A stretch of 19,207 nt of DNA. It comes from Halovenus sp. Lineage in GTDB: Archaea; Halobacteriota; Halobacteria; Halobacteriales; Haloarculaceae. Under the pieces are notes generated by a model. It did not search any database. It was not told where the DNA came from and worked only from the letters and a program-made list of their open reading frames with translations. A program made the position numbers and the translations under genes. Below are positions 1-8,252 of the stretch, piece after piece; positions within the stretch are counted from its first letter, which is position 1, and the number at the start of each line of letters is the position of its first letter. The stretch covers positions 1 through 19,207 of the forward strand of contig PUNZ01000181.1 of the NCBI GenBank assembly GCA_003551945.1, in the 5' to 3' direction.

Positions 1-1
1 A

Positions 2-1057
2 TTGCTCGAACTTGCGAATCAGTTTTACGACCAGTTTGCGGCTGGTGACGGTCCGCGGTTGCAGGGTCCGACACGGACGAAAAGCAACATCGAATACGAC
101 GAGGAAAAGATGGTCTGGGTCTACGGCGACCGGACCTCGACACGAACCGCGAAAACGGTTCGTGGTGCGCAAAAACTCCTCAAGGCCTCTTACGCGATTG
201 ATTTCCTAGCCCAGCAGTTGGATGAAGACCGTTCGTCCACCCTGCGTGAACTCTATTATCTCTCGGAATCGTGGGACCTCAATGAGGCACAGTTCAACGA
301 CCAGGACGAATCGAATCAACTGATTGAGGATTTAGAAATCGTCACCGGCGCAACCCGTGAGGACTTCCATATGCGTCCGGAAGAATCAGGGGCGACCATC
401 ATGGGGCCGCTCGAACTCCGTGAGCAGACCCGCCGTGGCGAACGGGACATCCACTGCCAGGAGGATGTCGGCGAGGGTGGCTATCAAATTCCGAACAACC
501 CGGATACGATAGAGTTCCTCGACCATGATGCGGACTTCGCGCTGTGTGTCGAGACCGGTGGTATGCGCGATCGGTTGGTAGAAAACGGATTTGATGATGA
601 CTATAACTGTATTGTCGTCCACCTGAAGGGACAGCCTGCACGGGCGACCCGCCGGATTACGAAGCGACTGCATGACGAACTCGACTTGCCGATTATGGTC
701 TTTACTGACGGTGACCCGTGGAGTTACCGGATTTATGGCTCGGTGGCGTACGGCTCGATTAAGAGCGCACACCTCTCTGAGTATCTCGCCACGCCGCAAG
801 CCGAGTATGTGGGTATTCGTCCGCAGGACATTGTCGAGTATGACCTTCCGACCGACCCACTGAGTGACTCCGACATTAACGCGCTCGAATCAGAGTTGGA
901 AGACCCGCGATTCCAGACAGAGTTCTGGCGAGAACAAATCGAGTTGCAACTCGAAATTGAGAAAAAGTCCGAACAGCAGTCGCTTGCTGCTCGCGGTCTT
1001 GATTTCGTGACGGATACGTATCTTCCAGAGCGATTGACTGAGATGGAAGTTCTGTAG
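2..1057 (+). CDS. top6A: DNA topoisomerase VI subunit A (5'-partial)
   Basis: Catalytic subunit of the type IIB topoisomerase (Spo11/Top6A family), which makes the transient double-strand break while the ATPase subunit B drives strand passage. Visible: the winged-helix (5Y-CAP) motif LRELYY, with Tyr85/Tyr86 of the visible frame; by comparison with Spo11 the second should be the attacking tyrosine. The Toprim domain has Glu184 (CVETGG) and Asp236/Asp238 (FTDGDPW) as the Mg2+ ligands. The C-terminus follows the haloarchaeal pattern through KSEQQSLAARGLDFVT. The reading frame is open to the window edge; the TTG at base 2 is probably not the start, as family members have roughly 10-15 more residues, so the gene is cut by the window. 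Subunit B (top6B) commonly lies upstream in haloarchaea and would be outside. It ends 3 bases from the convergent rio2 stop. Identity is secure. Confidence 0.95.
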   Translation: MLELANQFYDQFAAGDGPRLQGPTRTKSNIEYDEEKMVWVYGDRTSTRTAKTVRGAQKLLKASYAIDFLAQQLDEDRSSTLRELYYLSESWDLNEAQFNDQDESNQLIEDLEIVTGATREDFHMRPEESGATIMGPLELREQTRRGERDIHCQEDVGEGGYQIPNNPDTIEFLDHDADFALCVETGGMRDRLVENGFDDDYNCIVVHLKGQPARATRRITKRLHDELDLPIMVFTDGDPWSYRIYGSVAYGSIKSAHLSEYLATPQAEYVGIRPQDIVEYDLPTDPLSDSDINALESELEDPRFQTEFWREQIELQLEIEKKSEQQSLAARGLDFVTDTYLPERLTEMEVL

Positions 1058-1060
1058 GTT

Positions 1061-1975
1061 TCACTCTTCGTCGAGAAACGCCTCTATCCCGGTAAACTCC
1101 TCCGCCTTAATTGCGTCTGTGAGCGCATCAATCGTAACCTCTCCAATTTCGTGTGGATACTTCCGTTGGAAGTAGCCGACCGTATTTTTGACATCTCGCT
1201 TCAGTAGTTCATCCGCGTTTTCGTGGTCAGCGGGGACGGCCTGTGGCCAGTCAAAAATTGTGATACCCTCGCTGTTGATGAAGATGTTATACTCGCTCAT
1301 ATCGGCGTGCACGAAGCCATTCTGGTAGGCAAGAGCCAACTCCTCGAAGATAAGCGAGCAGACTGGCCGAACCTGGGCTGATTCGAGTTTCGAGCGAGAA
1401 AGCTCAACACCGTCAAGGCGCTCCATAATTATTGCGTGTCGATTCTGGTCGATAGGTCGTGGCACCGAAACTGTTGGATACAGCGTTTCGAGCGCTTCAT
1501 ACTCGCGCTCTGCTGCTTTTCGGGCGGTGTAAAACCAGGAGACGTGTTTGTGGTCTGCGGTGTACTTTCGCTCTTTGTTCACCTCACGAAACTCGGTGTA
1601 GCCTTCGCGGTGGAATTTGAGCGCCATCGGTTTGTAGGAACTGACTTCGTACACATCACTTTCTTTGCCGACGCCAAGCGGTGCGCCCACACCATCAATC
1701 GTTTCTCGTTCAGCAAACGTCCGGAGAGCAAGGGCGTCATAGCCTTCAAAAGTCAGTCGGTAGCCAACATATTGAATCGTCTTCCGTTCGATGAGACCAC
1801 GTCGCTCACAGCGGTCAAGTCGGTATTCGACTTCCTCGTCGGTGAGACGGGCGAACTCGGGGAGCTTCTCACGGGCGACCCATTCCGAAAACCGCATTCC
1901 CTGTTCGAGGCCGGAAAGGAGATAGAAATCTTCGCTTTCGAGGTCGGCCATCTCGGTTGCGACGTTCTGTACCAT
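1061..1975 (-). CDS. rio2: RIO-type serine/threonine protein kinase Rio2
   Basis: Atypical kinase/ATPase that acts in late maturation of the small ribosomal subunit. The 304-residue protein has an N-terminal winged-helix domain (about residues 1-90, including EWVAREKLPE and VEYRLDRCERRGLIERKTIQY), which distinguishes Rio2 from Rio1. The RIO kinase fold follows: glycine-rich loop GVGKESDVYEV (101-111), ATP-binding Lys120 (MALKF), catalytic loop HADMSEYN with Asp225 and Asn230, and metal-binding Asp242 in IFDWPQA. I chose the ATG at 1975 because a TATA-like box at 1998-2003 sits 26 bases upstream, fitting a leaderless message that starts at this ATG; an in-frame ATG at 1984 would lie upstream of that transcription start, and a frame open to 2050 adds unconserved residues. 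It is separated from the upstream P-type ATPase by 110 bases and is probably transcribed independently. Confidence 0.94.
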   Translation of the reverse strand: MVQNVATEMADLESEDFYLLSGLEQGMRFSEWVAREKLPEFARLTDEEVEYRLDRCERRGLIERKTIQYVGYRLTFEGYDALALRTFAERETIDGVGAPLGVGKESDVYEVSSYKPMALKFHREGYTEFREVNKERKYTADHKHVSWFYTARKAAEREYEALETLYPTVSVPRPIDQNRHAIIMERLDGVELSRSKLESAQVRPVCSLIFEELALAYQNGFVHADMSEYNIFINSEGITIFDWPQAVPADHENADELLKRDVKNTVGYFQRKYPHEIGEVTIDALTDAIKAEEFTGIEAFLDEE

Positions 1976-1997
1976 ATCCTGCATTGTTGGTGGACTC

Positions 1998-2003
1998 GTA
2001 TAA
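1998..2003 (-). promoter_or_regulatory. TATA box of rio2
   Basis: The minus strand reads CTTATACG, with the core TTATAC at -23 to -28 relative to the ATG at 1975. That spacing places transcription start on or next to the ATG, the usual leaderless arrangement in haloarchaea. It supports the chosen start over the ATG nine bases upstream. No Shine-Dalgarno sequence is seen. Position and composition only; not experimentally shown. Confidence 0.55.
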
Positions 2004-2061
2004 GGCCAGCGCGTTTGCCGAATGGCTGGTCGAGGCGAACGACTGAACATCGGCTGACTGT

Positions 2062-2075
2062 AATTTCCGGAAATT
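2062..2075. repeat. 14-bp perfect palindrome between P-type ATPase and rio2
   Basis: AATTTCCGGAAATT is identical on both strands over all 14 bases. It lies 11 bases beyond the stop codon of the cation ATPase and about 60 bases upstream of the rio2 TATA box. It could be a dimeric-regulator operator for rio2 or a short hairpin at the ATPase 3' end. There is no T-run directly after it, so an intrinsic terminator is less likely. Confidence 0.5.
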
Positions 2076-2085
2076 CACGGCGCTC

Positions 2086-4824
2086 TCAGTATCGGTCAAA
2101 ATACATATCCTGTACCTTCACAAACACGGACATCAGTGCGGTGAAGATACCAACAGCGAGCGCAATCTGAAGCCAGTGGCCAAGGGCAAGTGGAGTGACG
2201 CCAAAGAGTACGCTCAGTGGTGTGTACAACACAAGCAACTGCAGTGTGAGCGTAATTGCGAGTGCAAGCAAGAGCCATCGGTTATTGGAGAAGGCACCAT
2301 GTCCATACCGAGTACGGATGGCGCCGATACGGGCGATTGCCATAAACACAAACGCAGTGAACACAATAGTCTGAGCGAGGACGAGATCGCCGCCTATTTG
2401 ATTGTGATAATAAAAGAGCGGCAAAAGTGTTGCCGTAATCAACACGGCAATACCACCAATTGACGAGACAATTCGTTCGGTGATGACGCCCTCGCCGGGG
2501 GGACGAGGTGGTCGGTCCATGATATCTTCTGCTTCCGGATCGACGCCCAGCGTCAATGCTGGAATCCCGTCAGTAACGACGTTAATCCACAAAAACATAA
2601 TCGGTGTCATCACCAACCCTGCTCCCGACATAATTCCAGTGAACAACAACAGGACGTGCGCACCGTTGGCTGAGAGAAAGTAGTTGACAAACTTTCTCAC
2701 ATTATCGAAAATCCGGCGACCCTGTCTGACAGCGTTCCGAATCGTCGCGAAGTTATCATCCAATAAGACAATATCGGAGGCCTGCTCGGTCACATCGGTT
2801 CCACGGATTCCCATCGCAATCCCGACGTCAGCATTTTTCACTGCTGGTGCGTCATTAACTCCATCTCCCGTCATCGCGACGGTGTGGCCTTTTGCTTGCA
2901 GCGTCTGTAAGATACGTGTCTTGTGCTCTGGTGATGTTCGTGCAAAGATGTCTACCTCCTCGACGATTTCTTTCAACTCGTCATCGTCCATCTCCTCCAA
3001 CTCCGGTCCTGTAACGACGCGTGTCGACTCAAGGCCGATCTCTGCACCAACTGCTTTGGCGGTCACCGCATTATCGCCGGTAATCATGACGATATCAATC
3101 CCTGCGCTCAAACAACCCGCAAGTGCATCTTTTACCTCCGGGCGTGGCGGGTCAAGCATCCCTTGCAGCCCAAGGAACACCATCTCTTCTTCGATGTTGT
3201 CGTCCGCTTGGGCTGGCGCATCTGGACGGAACGCAAACCCCATAACGCGGAGGGCATCTTCCGCAAACGACTCGTTTTCAGCGTGGAGTTCCTCACGACG
3301 CTTGTCTGTTAATTCAACAATTTCACCGTCTACCAACTCACGGTCACATCGGTCAAGAACAACCTCCGGGGCACCTTTCATATAGGCGACCCGGTCACCG
3401 TCTGGTGTTTCATGGAGTGTTGTCATCCGCTTTCTATCGGAGGTAAACTCACGTTCGCCGATGCGGGGATAGGACTCGGTTAGTTCATCGCTATCGAAAC
3501 CCGCCTTCCGTGCCGCGACAAACAGCGCAATCTCCGTTGGGTCACCGAGATAGGTCTTCCCGTCTGTATCCTCGCCATTCACCTGGGCGGTGTCGTCTTT
3601 CTCACGACTGCCAATTTCGACGTCGTTACAGAGCATTCCGCAACGAAGGAGTTCTGTTACCTGGTCTTCGGCCCCTGACTCGCCATCCCTTTGAATCTCT
3701 CCATCAGTATCGTACCCTGTTCCCGTAACCTGATACGTATTCCCGTTTGCCCCAAGCCGTGTCACAGTCATCTGCTCTTCGGTGAGCGTCCCCGTTTTGT
3801 CCGTACAGATAACATCAACGGAGCCAAGCGCTTCCACGATTGGGAGTCGCCTGATAAGCGCGTTTTGTTCAGCCATACGACGGGCTCCGAGCGCAAGTGA
3901 GAGCGTGACGACTGCAGGGAGTCCTTCCGGGACGGCGGAAACGGCAACAGCGACCGCAGTCATGAAGACCTGTACAAGCTCAGTATCACCAATCACAAAC
4001 TCAGTGATACCGATGATTGTGACGATACCAATTACTGTCGCAGCGATAATTTTCCCTAGCCGGTCCAGTTCGGTCTGGAACGGCGTATCACCCTCTTCGG
4101 CTTCTTCTAACGCGGTCGCAATCTGACCGATTTCTGTGCTGGCTCCCGTCTCGACGACGACTGCTCGCCCGGACCCACGCTCGACGACGGTATCTTTGTA
4201 AAGCATACTCTCTCGCTCAGCGAGAGAAGTTCCGTCCGCAACTGCGTCGGTGGTCTTTGCGACACCGATGCTTTCTCCCGTCAGCGCTGATTCATCGACT
4301 CTGAGATTCGAAGCTGAAATTACGCGCGCATCTGCCGGGACGATATCACCTGATTCGACCGAGATGATATCGCCCGGCACAACCTTTTGTACGCTAATTT
4401 CAATAGGCTCGCCTCCCCGTCGAACAATCGTCTCAGAAGTCGACATTTCCCGTAGCGCTTGAATGCTCTGCTCGGCGCGGTAATCTTGTGCGAACCCAAA
4501 GAGCGTAATGAAGACGACAATTCCAGCGATAACTCCTGCATCAATCAGCTCGCCGATAGCACCCATTACTGCAGCGGCGACGATGAGTACCCAGATTAGC
4601 ACCGAAGTATACTGTTCAATAAAGATTCGTAATGGCGAGATGCCGTCGCCTGCCTCTATCTCGTTCGGACCGTAGCGCTCTAGACGCTCTTTGGCTTCCT
4701 CTGTTGTGAGTCCATCCTCGGACGTCTCTAGGGCTTCATAGACCTCTTTAACGTCTTTTGTATACCAATTCACACCGTTGGTAGACGCGTTTTCCCTGTG
4801 TGTGTCTTCTCCCACCTTCTGCAC
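2086..4824 (-). CDS. P2-type cation-transporting ATPase (calcium-ATPase like)
   Basis: 912-residue P-type ATPase that exports a cation using ATP through a phospho-aspartate intermediate, in the cytoplasmic membrane. Domain order: N-terminal cation-ATPase domain (about 15-85), actuator loop with TGES (182-185), TM4 PEGLP (299-303), phosphorylation motif DKTGTLT with Asp342, nucleotide-binding KGAPE (483-487), TGDN (582-585), hinge TGDGVNDAP (652-660), then six C-terminal membrane segments. PEGLP in TM4 and NVVTDG (748-753) in TM5/6 place it in the P2 class with SERCA/PMCA. The residue matching SERCA Glu771 is His723 (SANGAH), so ion-binding site I looks altered. The start is GTG at 4824: a GAGGT Shine-Dalgarno lies 7 bases upstream, and the first ATG would remove the N-terminal domain. 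It begins 48 bases after the Kef-type gene and is probably cotranscribed. The substrate (Ca2+, Na+ or other) is not determined. Confidence 0.9.
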   Translation of the reverse strand: MQKVGEDTHRENASTNGVNWYTKDVKEVYEALETSEDGLTTEEAKERLERYGPNEIEAGDGISPLRIFIEQYTSVLIWVLIVAAAVMGAIGELIDAGVIAGIVVFITLFGFAQDYRAEQSIQALREMSTSETIVRRGGEPIEISVQKVVPGDIISVESGDIVPADARVISASNLRVDESALTGESIGVAKTTDAVADGTSLAERESMLYKDTVVERGSGRAVVVETGASTEIGQIATALEEAEEGDTPFQTELDRLGKIIAATVIGIVTIIGITEFVIGDTELVQVFMTAVAVAVSAVPEGLPAVVTLSLALGARRMAEQNALIRRLPIVEALGSVDVICTDKTGTLTEEQMTVTRLGANGNTYQVTGTGYDTDGEIQRDGESGAEDQVTELLRCGMLCNDVEIGSREKDDTAQVNGEDTDGKTYLGDPTEIALFVAARKAGFDSDELTESYPRIGEREFTSDRKRMTTLHETPDGDRVAYMKGAPEVVLDRCDRELVDGEIVELTDKRREELHAENESFAEDALRVMGFAFRPDAPAQADDNIEEEMVFLGLQGMLDPPRPEVKDALAGCLSAGIDIVMITGDNAVTAKAVGAEIGLESTRVVTGPELEEMDDDELKEIVEEVDIFARTSPEHKTRILQTLQAKGHTVAMTGDGVNDAPAVKNADVGIAMGIRGTDVTEQASDIVLLDDNFATIRNAVRQGRRIFDNVRKFVNYFLSANGAHVLLLFTGIMSGAGLVMTPIMFLWINVVTDGIPALTLGVDPEAEDIMDRPPRPPGEGVITERIVSSIGGIAVLITATLLPLFYYHNQIGGDLVLAQTIVFTAFVFMAIARIGAIRTRYGHGAFSNNRWLLLALAITLTLQLLVLYTPLSVLFGVTPLALGHWLQIALAVGIFTALMSVFVKVQDMYFDRY

Positions 4825-4831
4825 AGTTGAT

Positions 4832-4836
4832 ACCTC
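4832..4836 (-). promoter_or_regulatory. Shine-Dalgarno site of the P-type ATPase
   Basis: The minus strand reads GAGGT seven bases before the GTG at 4824. It decides the non-ATG start of this gene and fits internal translation within a polycistronic message, in contrast to the leaderless-looking starts of several neighbours. Confidence 0.6.
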
Positions 4837-4872
4837 TCTTCCCTGGGATTTAAGCTTCCGGGTTGTCCCAGC

Positions 4873-6966
4873 CTATTTGAACCGAAGGAACTGCCGGTCA
4901 TCTGCTCGGTCGTCACCAGCAGGGTAGATGATGACAAAGTTACTCTCGGTAAGCGTTGAGATGCTTTTTGGCAACGTCTGCAAAGTTGAATGCCAGCCGA
5001 GGTCACCCCGCCGGGCGCTCATGAGTGCGACAAGGTCTGTTGGTTCGGTTTCATCACGAAGCACTTCCAAAAGCCCATCCCAACCGTTGACTGACTCGAA
5101 TTCGGCAGTGACTTCCGGTTCGACGAGTTCGAACAACTGCTCGTACGTCTCAACGTTCCCACCAACGCTCAGGCAACGTACCGGTGCACCAGTGTTTTCA
5201 GCAACCGTTTTTATCGTATGAAGTGCCTCGTAGAATCCGGAGTTGTGATGAATATCCGGTGGGAGTATCAATACTACTTGCTCGGTGATGTTGGGCGGCT
5301 CGCGCATGTGACTTACGAGCGTCAGCTGTGAAGCGCGCGTGAGCAGTTTGTCGATAATATGCCCGAACGTTCGCTGTCGGCGAGATTTCACGCCATCCCA
5401 CCCGATGACGATCGTTGAGATACGGTTTTCGACGGCGGTTTTGGCAATGCCTGCTGCGACGTTGTGTTCGGCCCTGCTGTGTGATTTCACCTCGACTTCA
5501 GCGCCTGCTGCGTGTTCTTCAATCTCCGCTGCAATTTCTTCGAACTCTGCGGCTTCAGCCTCCGTTTCGAGCGCTTTCCCTGGCGGAAGCACTGAAACAG
5601 TATGAATCGGCTCTGCTGCATGCTCCCCGCGGAGCATCATCGTAAAGTCGAGCAGGTTATCCCAGTACTTTGTTTCCCGTGACACAGGAAGCAGTATCCG
5701 CCGTGGCTTTTCTGATGGGTCGTACTCTGCCTGCTCTGCTGCCTTTCGAAGTTTCTTTCCCGCACGTGTCACGAGCACCGGACTGAGCAGGCTGACGATG
5801 AGTATCATCAACACGACGCCGTTGATGAGCGTCTGGTCAAAGTGCGGAACACCTTCCTCAAAGCCGATGAGAACAATTGCCAGTGCCGCAGCGGCCTGTC
5901 CAACCGAGAGGCCATACATTCCGATAACGTCGGTTCGCGTGTACTCATACAGCTGTGCTGTGATGCCTGCCGCAGCCAGTTTCGTTGTGAGGACTAGACC
6001 GGTCAACAGGCCTGCTATAATGAGCGTCTCCGGCCCGGCAAAAAGGGCATTGAGGTCAACGAGCGTCCCGACCCACAGTAGGAAAAACGGAATGAGCAGT
6101 GCGTTGCCCACGAACTCGATGCGGTTCATCAACGGTCCGGACTTTGGGATGAGGCGGTTGAGCGCAAGTCCGGCAAGGAACGCGCCGATAATGTGTTTAA
6201 CTCCCACTATCTCGGCGAGGATTGCACAGATAAACAGCACTGCCATGACGAACAGGAACTCGTAGTAGCTCTCTTCGTCGACGTTTTTGAAAAACCATCG
6301 CCCGAGTTTTGGAACGAGTATCCAGACGCCCACGAAAAACACGATGAGCGCCCCGGCAAACTGTGCCCAAAACAGCACCCCTGTTCCACCGTCGCCATGC
6401 ACTGCAATAACAACGGCAAGGACGAGCAACGCAAAGGTATCGGTCAGTATCGTTCCCCCAATCGTTGCGGTGATGGGTTCGTGGTCAGCCATCCCAAATT
6501 TAGTGACGATTGGATAGGCTAACAGCGTATGCGAGGAGAAAATCGCTCCAAACAACAGCGCGGCGAGGAGGCTAAAATCGAGAATATAAATCGCAACGCC
6601 CACCCCAATCGCTTGTGGGATGAGAAATGAAATAAGTCCGAACGTAACGCTTCTGTCCTTGTATTCGAGAAACTGGTTGAAGTTAATCTCCAAGCCGGCG
6701 ATAAACATGAGGAAAATCAGACCCACCTCGCCAAGCAATTCGACACCCTCCATCCCTTGCCCTTCTCCGAGTAGACCTAGACCGTCAGGACCGACGGCTG
6801 CACCGACGAGGACGATACCGATAATGCCTGGGAGGCGAAACCGCTCCAACAACAGCGGCGCAATCAGAAACGAGACCATCGCCAGGCCGAAGATGAGCTC
6901 CGGCGTCTCAAACGGTATCTCGACGGCAAAATCAACTTGCAAAGGAGTGAGTACCCAGCGATTCAT
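4873..6966 (-). CDS. Kef/CPA2-type cation:proton antiporter with two C-terminal Usp-like domains
   Basis: 697-residue monovalent cation:proton antiporter (CPA2, Na+/H+ exchanger fold). Residues about 20-402 hold 11-13 hydrophobic segments. Family hallmarks are FRLPGIIGIVLVG (43-55), GLIFLMFIAGLEI (82-94), FSSHTLLAYPIV (143-154), GGTILTDTFAL with a membrane-embedded Asp176, and HIIGAFLAGLALNR (258-271). The cytoplasmic tail (about 405-690) lacks the Rossmann RCK/TrkA-N domain of KefB/KefC. It carries two alpha/beta segments resembling universal stress proteins (starting near RRILLPVSRE and EQVVLILPPDI), which suggests nucleotide or stress sensing instead. The ATG overlaps the stop of the upstream Usp gene by one base (TGATG), so the two are probably translationally coupled. 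Likely roles are K+ or Na+ balance and pH control; the transported ion is inferred, not shown. Confidence 0.88.
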   Translation of the reverse strand: MNRWVLTPLQVDFAVEIPFETPELIFGLAMVSFLIAPLLLERFRLPGIIGIVLVGAAVGPDGLGLLGEGQGMEGVELLGEVGLIFLMFIAGLEINFNQFLEYKDRSVTFGLISFLIPQAIGVGVAIYILDFSLLAALLFGAIFSSHTLLAYPIVTKFGMADHEPITATIGGTILTDTFALLVLAVVIAVHGDGGTGVLFWAQFAGALIVFFVGVWILVPKLGRWFFKNVDEESYYEFLFVMAVLFICAILAEIVGVKHIIGAFLAGLALNRLIPKSGPLMNRIEFVGNALLIPFFLLWVGTLVDLNALFAGPETLIIAGLLTGLVLTTKLAAAGITAQLYEYTRTDVIGMYGLSVGQAAAALAIVLIGFEEGVPHFDQTLINGVVLMILIVSLLSPVLVTRAGKKLRKAAEQAEYDPSEKPRRILLPVSRETKYWDNLLDFTMMLRGEHAAEPIHTVSVLPPGKALETEAEAAEFEEIAAEIEEHAAGAEVEVKSHSRAEHNVAAGIAKTAVENRISTIVIGWDGVKSRRQRTFGHIIDKLLTRASQLTLVSHMREPPNITEQVVLILPPDIHHNSGFYEALHTIKTVAENTGAPVRCLSVGGNVETYEQLFELVEPEVTAEFESVNGWDGLLEVLRDETEPTDLVALMSARRGDLGWHSTLQTLPKSISTLTESNFVIIYPAGDDRADDRQFLRFK

Positions 6967-7850
6967 CAGCGGATGTATACGGGAACTGGTGCGTCCGTAA
7001 TCAGCGTTGTTATTGTGTCACCGATAACGGAGATATCCGACGAGGCTTGTTCTTCCGTGGCGCTCTTTCCTGTTCCGACTGGCTTTCGCTGAAAGACGAT
7101 ACCATCAGCATCGAGTTCAACCGCTGTTTGGTTGATTGCCCGTGCGACGTTTCCGCCGAGGGTGTAGGTTTCGATAGTGGCATCGTGTTCGTCCCCTATC
7201 TCATACGCTCGCACAAACAGTTCGTTGACTGTTACACGCTCAGCACGGTCTGTCTGTTCGTCGGTGGAGGAGAGGTGTGGTGTCAGCTCTGTGTACAGCT
7301 CTGTTTTCGGGTCTGAGACGACATGAAGTGCAATGATTGTCGGGTCATCAAACTGGTCACAGGCAAACCGAAGCGCTTCAAAAGCACGGTCTGACCCATC
7401 CAATGGAACGACCAGTGAGAAGGTATCGTCCGGTGTCGAAACAGCCAACTCTTTTGGGAGGACAACGACTGGAGCTGCCGTTCCCTGGACAAGCGACGTT
7501 GTTTCTGTCCCTGAAAAAAAGCTACGAAGTGGCGAGCGGTCTCGGGGACGCACAGCAATTGCTGTTGGTTCATAGTCCGCTGCGAGACTCGCAATTGTGT
7601 CCATCGGTTCGGTACAAAACTCGACGGCTGTCTCGACTTGAATTTGGTCGCTTGCTATCGACTCAAAGGGCTCGAAAATGTGGGTATGCGCTGACCGGTT
7701 CGACGCGGTCGCTTCCTCCCCTCTAACGATATGGACCACAAAGAGTTCGGATAGATGGGTGTGCATCGACGCCAGTATCTCACTAGTCGCTTCCGCGTCG
7801 TCGGCGTCGGCAATGGGGACAAATAACCGCTTGAAGATGGCGTCTGGCAT
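6966..7850 (-). CDS. Universal stress protein, tandem UspA domains
   Basis: 294-residue cytoplasmic protein of two UspA-type units. The first spans about 1-135 (starting FKRLFVPIADADD and ending SLVQGTAAPVVVLPKE). The second spans about 145-294 (starting FSLVVPLDGSDRAFEALRFA and ending ITDAPVPVYIR). The nucleotide-binding loop GxxGx9G(S/T) is not intact in either half, so ATP binding is uncertain. Its stop codon overlaps the start of the antiporter gene (TGATG). Since that antiporter also has Usp-like tails, the protein is a plausible regulatory partner of the transporter; this is inference from context. The ATG at 7850 opens right before the conserved first strand. A weak A/T element (ATTCATTATC on the minus strand, about 29 bases upstream) may be its promoter. 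Confidence 0.87.
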   Translation of the reverse strand: MPDAIFKRLFVPIADADDAEATSEILASMHTHLSELFVVHIVRGEEATASNRSAHTHIFEPFESIASDQIQVETAVEFCTEPMDTIASLAADYEPTAIAVRPRDRSPLRSFFSGTETTSLVQGTAAPVVVLPKELAVSTPDDTFSLVVPLDGSDRAFEALRFACDQFDDPTIIALHVVSDPKTELYTELTPHLSSTDEQTDRAERVTVNELFVRAYEIGDEHDATIETYTLGGNVARAINQTAVELDADGIVFQRKPVGTGKSATEEQASSDISVIGDTITTLITDAPVPVYIR

Positions 7851-7940
7851 ACTACCCAGACGATTGAGTGGGGAGATAATGAATTGTGTGGTGGTGCTAC
7901 TCTGTTCGGGGACTTTTTTCGCTGTGTTCGTCCGGCAGTT

Positions 7941-8222
7941 TCACTCGATTTCGAGCGCGCCGCTTCCGTTTCCTTCCTCGTGTTCGTCCCATTCGAGTTC
8001 AAATTCGATGCTGCGCTCGTATGGGCCACCCTCTGGGCCTTCTCGCTCGGCTTTCACTTCAAACGTTGGCTGTGCTGGTGGCTCCATCGTCACTGATTCA
8101 TCACCCGCTTTCAGCGTGAGCGCATCCCCTGATTCGAGATTATCCGCGACCGTTCGCAGATAGGCTGCGATATCTTGGCGTGACTGTCGGCTCTCGGATT
8201 TGAATAGTACTTCTTCAGGCAT
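7941..8222 (-). CDS. amphi-Trp domain-containing protein
   Basis: 93-residue small acidic protein. The beginning, MPEEVLFKSESRQSRQDIA, followed by a helix (AAYLRTVADNLE), a beta pair (ALTLKAGDESVTMEPP) and an acidic strand rich in E/D with one Trp (IEFELEWDEHEE), matches the amphi-Trp family common in haloarchaea and some bacteria, whose function is unknown. It stands between dnaK (51 bases upstream) and the Usp gene (90 bases downstream). A TATA-like element 27 bases upstream of the ATG suggests its own leaderless transcript. Family assignment is from recognition of the pattern. Confidence 0.82.
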   Translation of the reverse strand: MPEEVLFKSESRQSRQDIAAYLRTVADNLESGDALTLKAGDESVTMEPPAQPTFEVKAEREGPEGGPYERSIEFELEWDEHEEGNGSGALEIE

Positions 8223-8245
8223 ACCTGAATATACAACCTGTCTCG

Positions 8246-8252
8246 AAATAAA
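8246..8252 (-). promoter_or_regulatory. TATA box of the amphi-Trp gene
   Basis: The minus strand reads AGTTTATTTCG, with TTTATTT at -24 to -30 from the ATG at 8222, the canonical distance for a leaderless haloarchaeal start. It indicates that the gene can be transcribed separately from dnaK. Confidence 0.5.

Noticed and set aside
1976..2050. Longer N-terminus of Rio2 from an upstream ATG
   Set aside because: Adds basic, non-conserved residues and would start upstream of the TATA box that fits the ATG at 1975.
1436..2170. 244-residue plus-strand open frame across rio2
   Set aside because: Antisense to the conserved Rio2 kinase; translation is Phe/Cys-rich and unlike haloarchaeal proteins.
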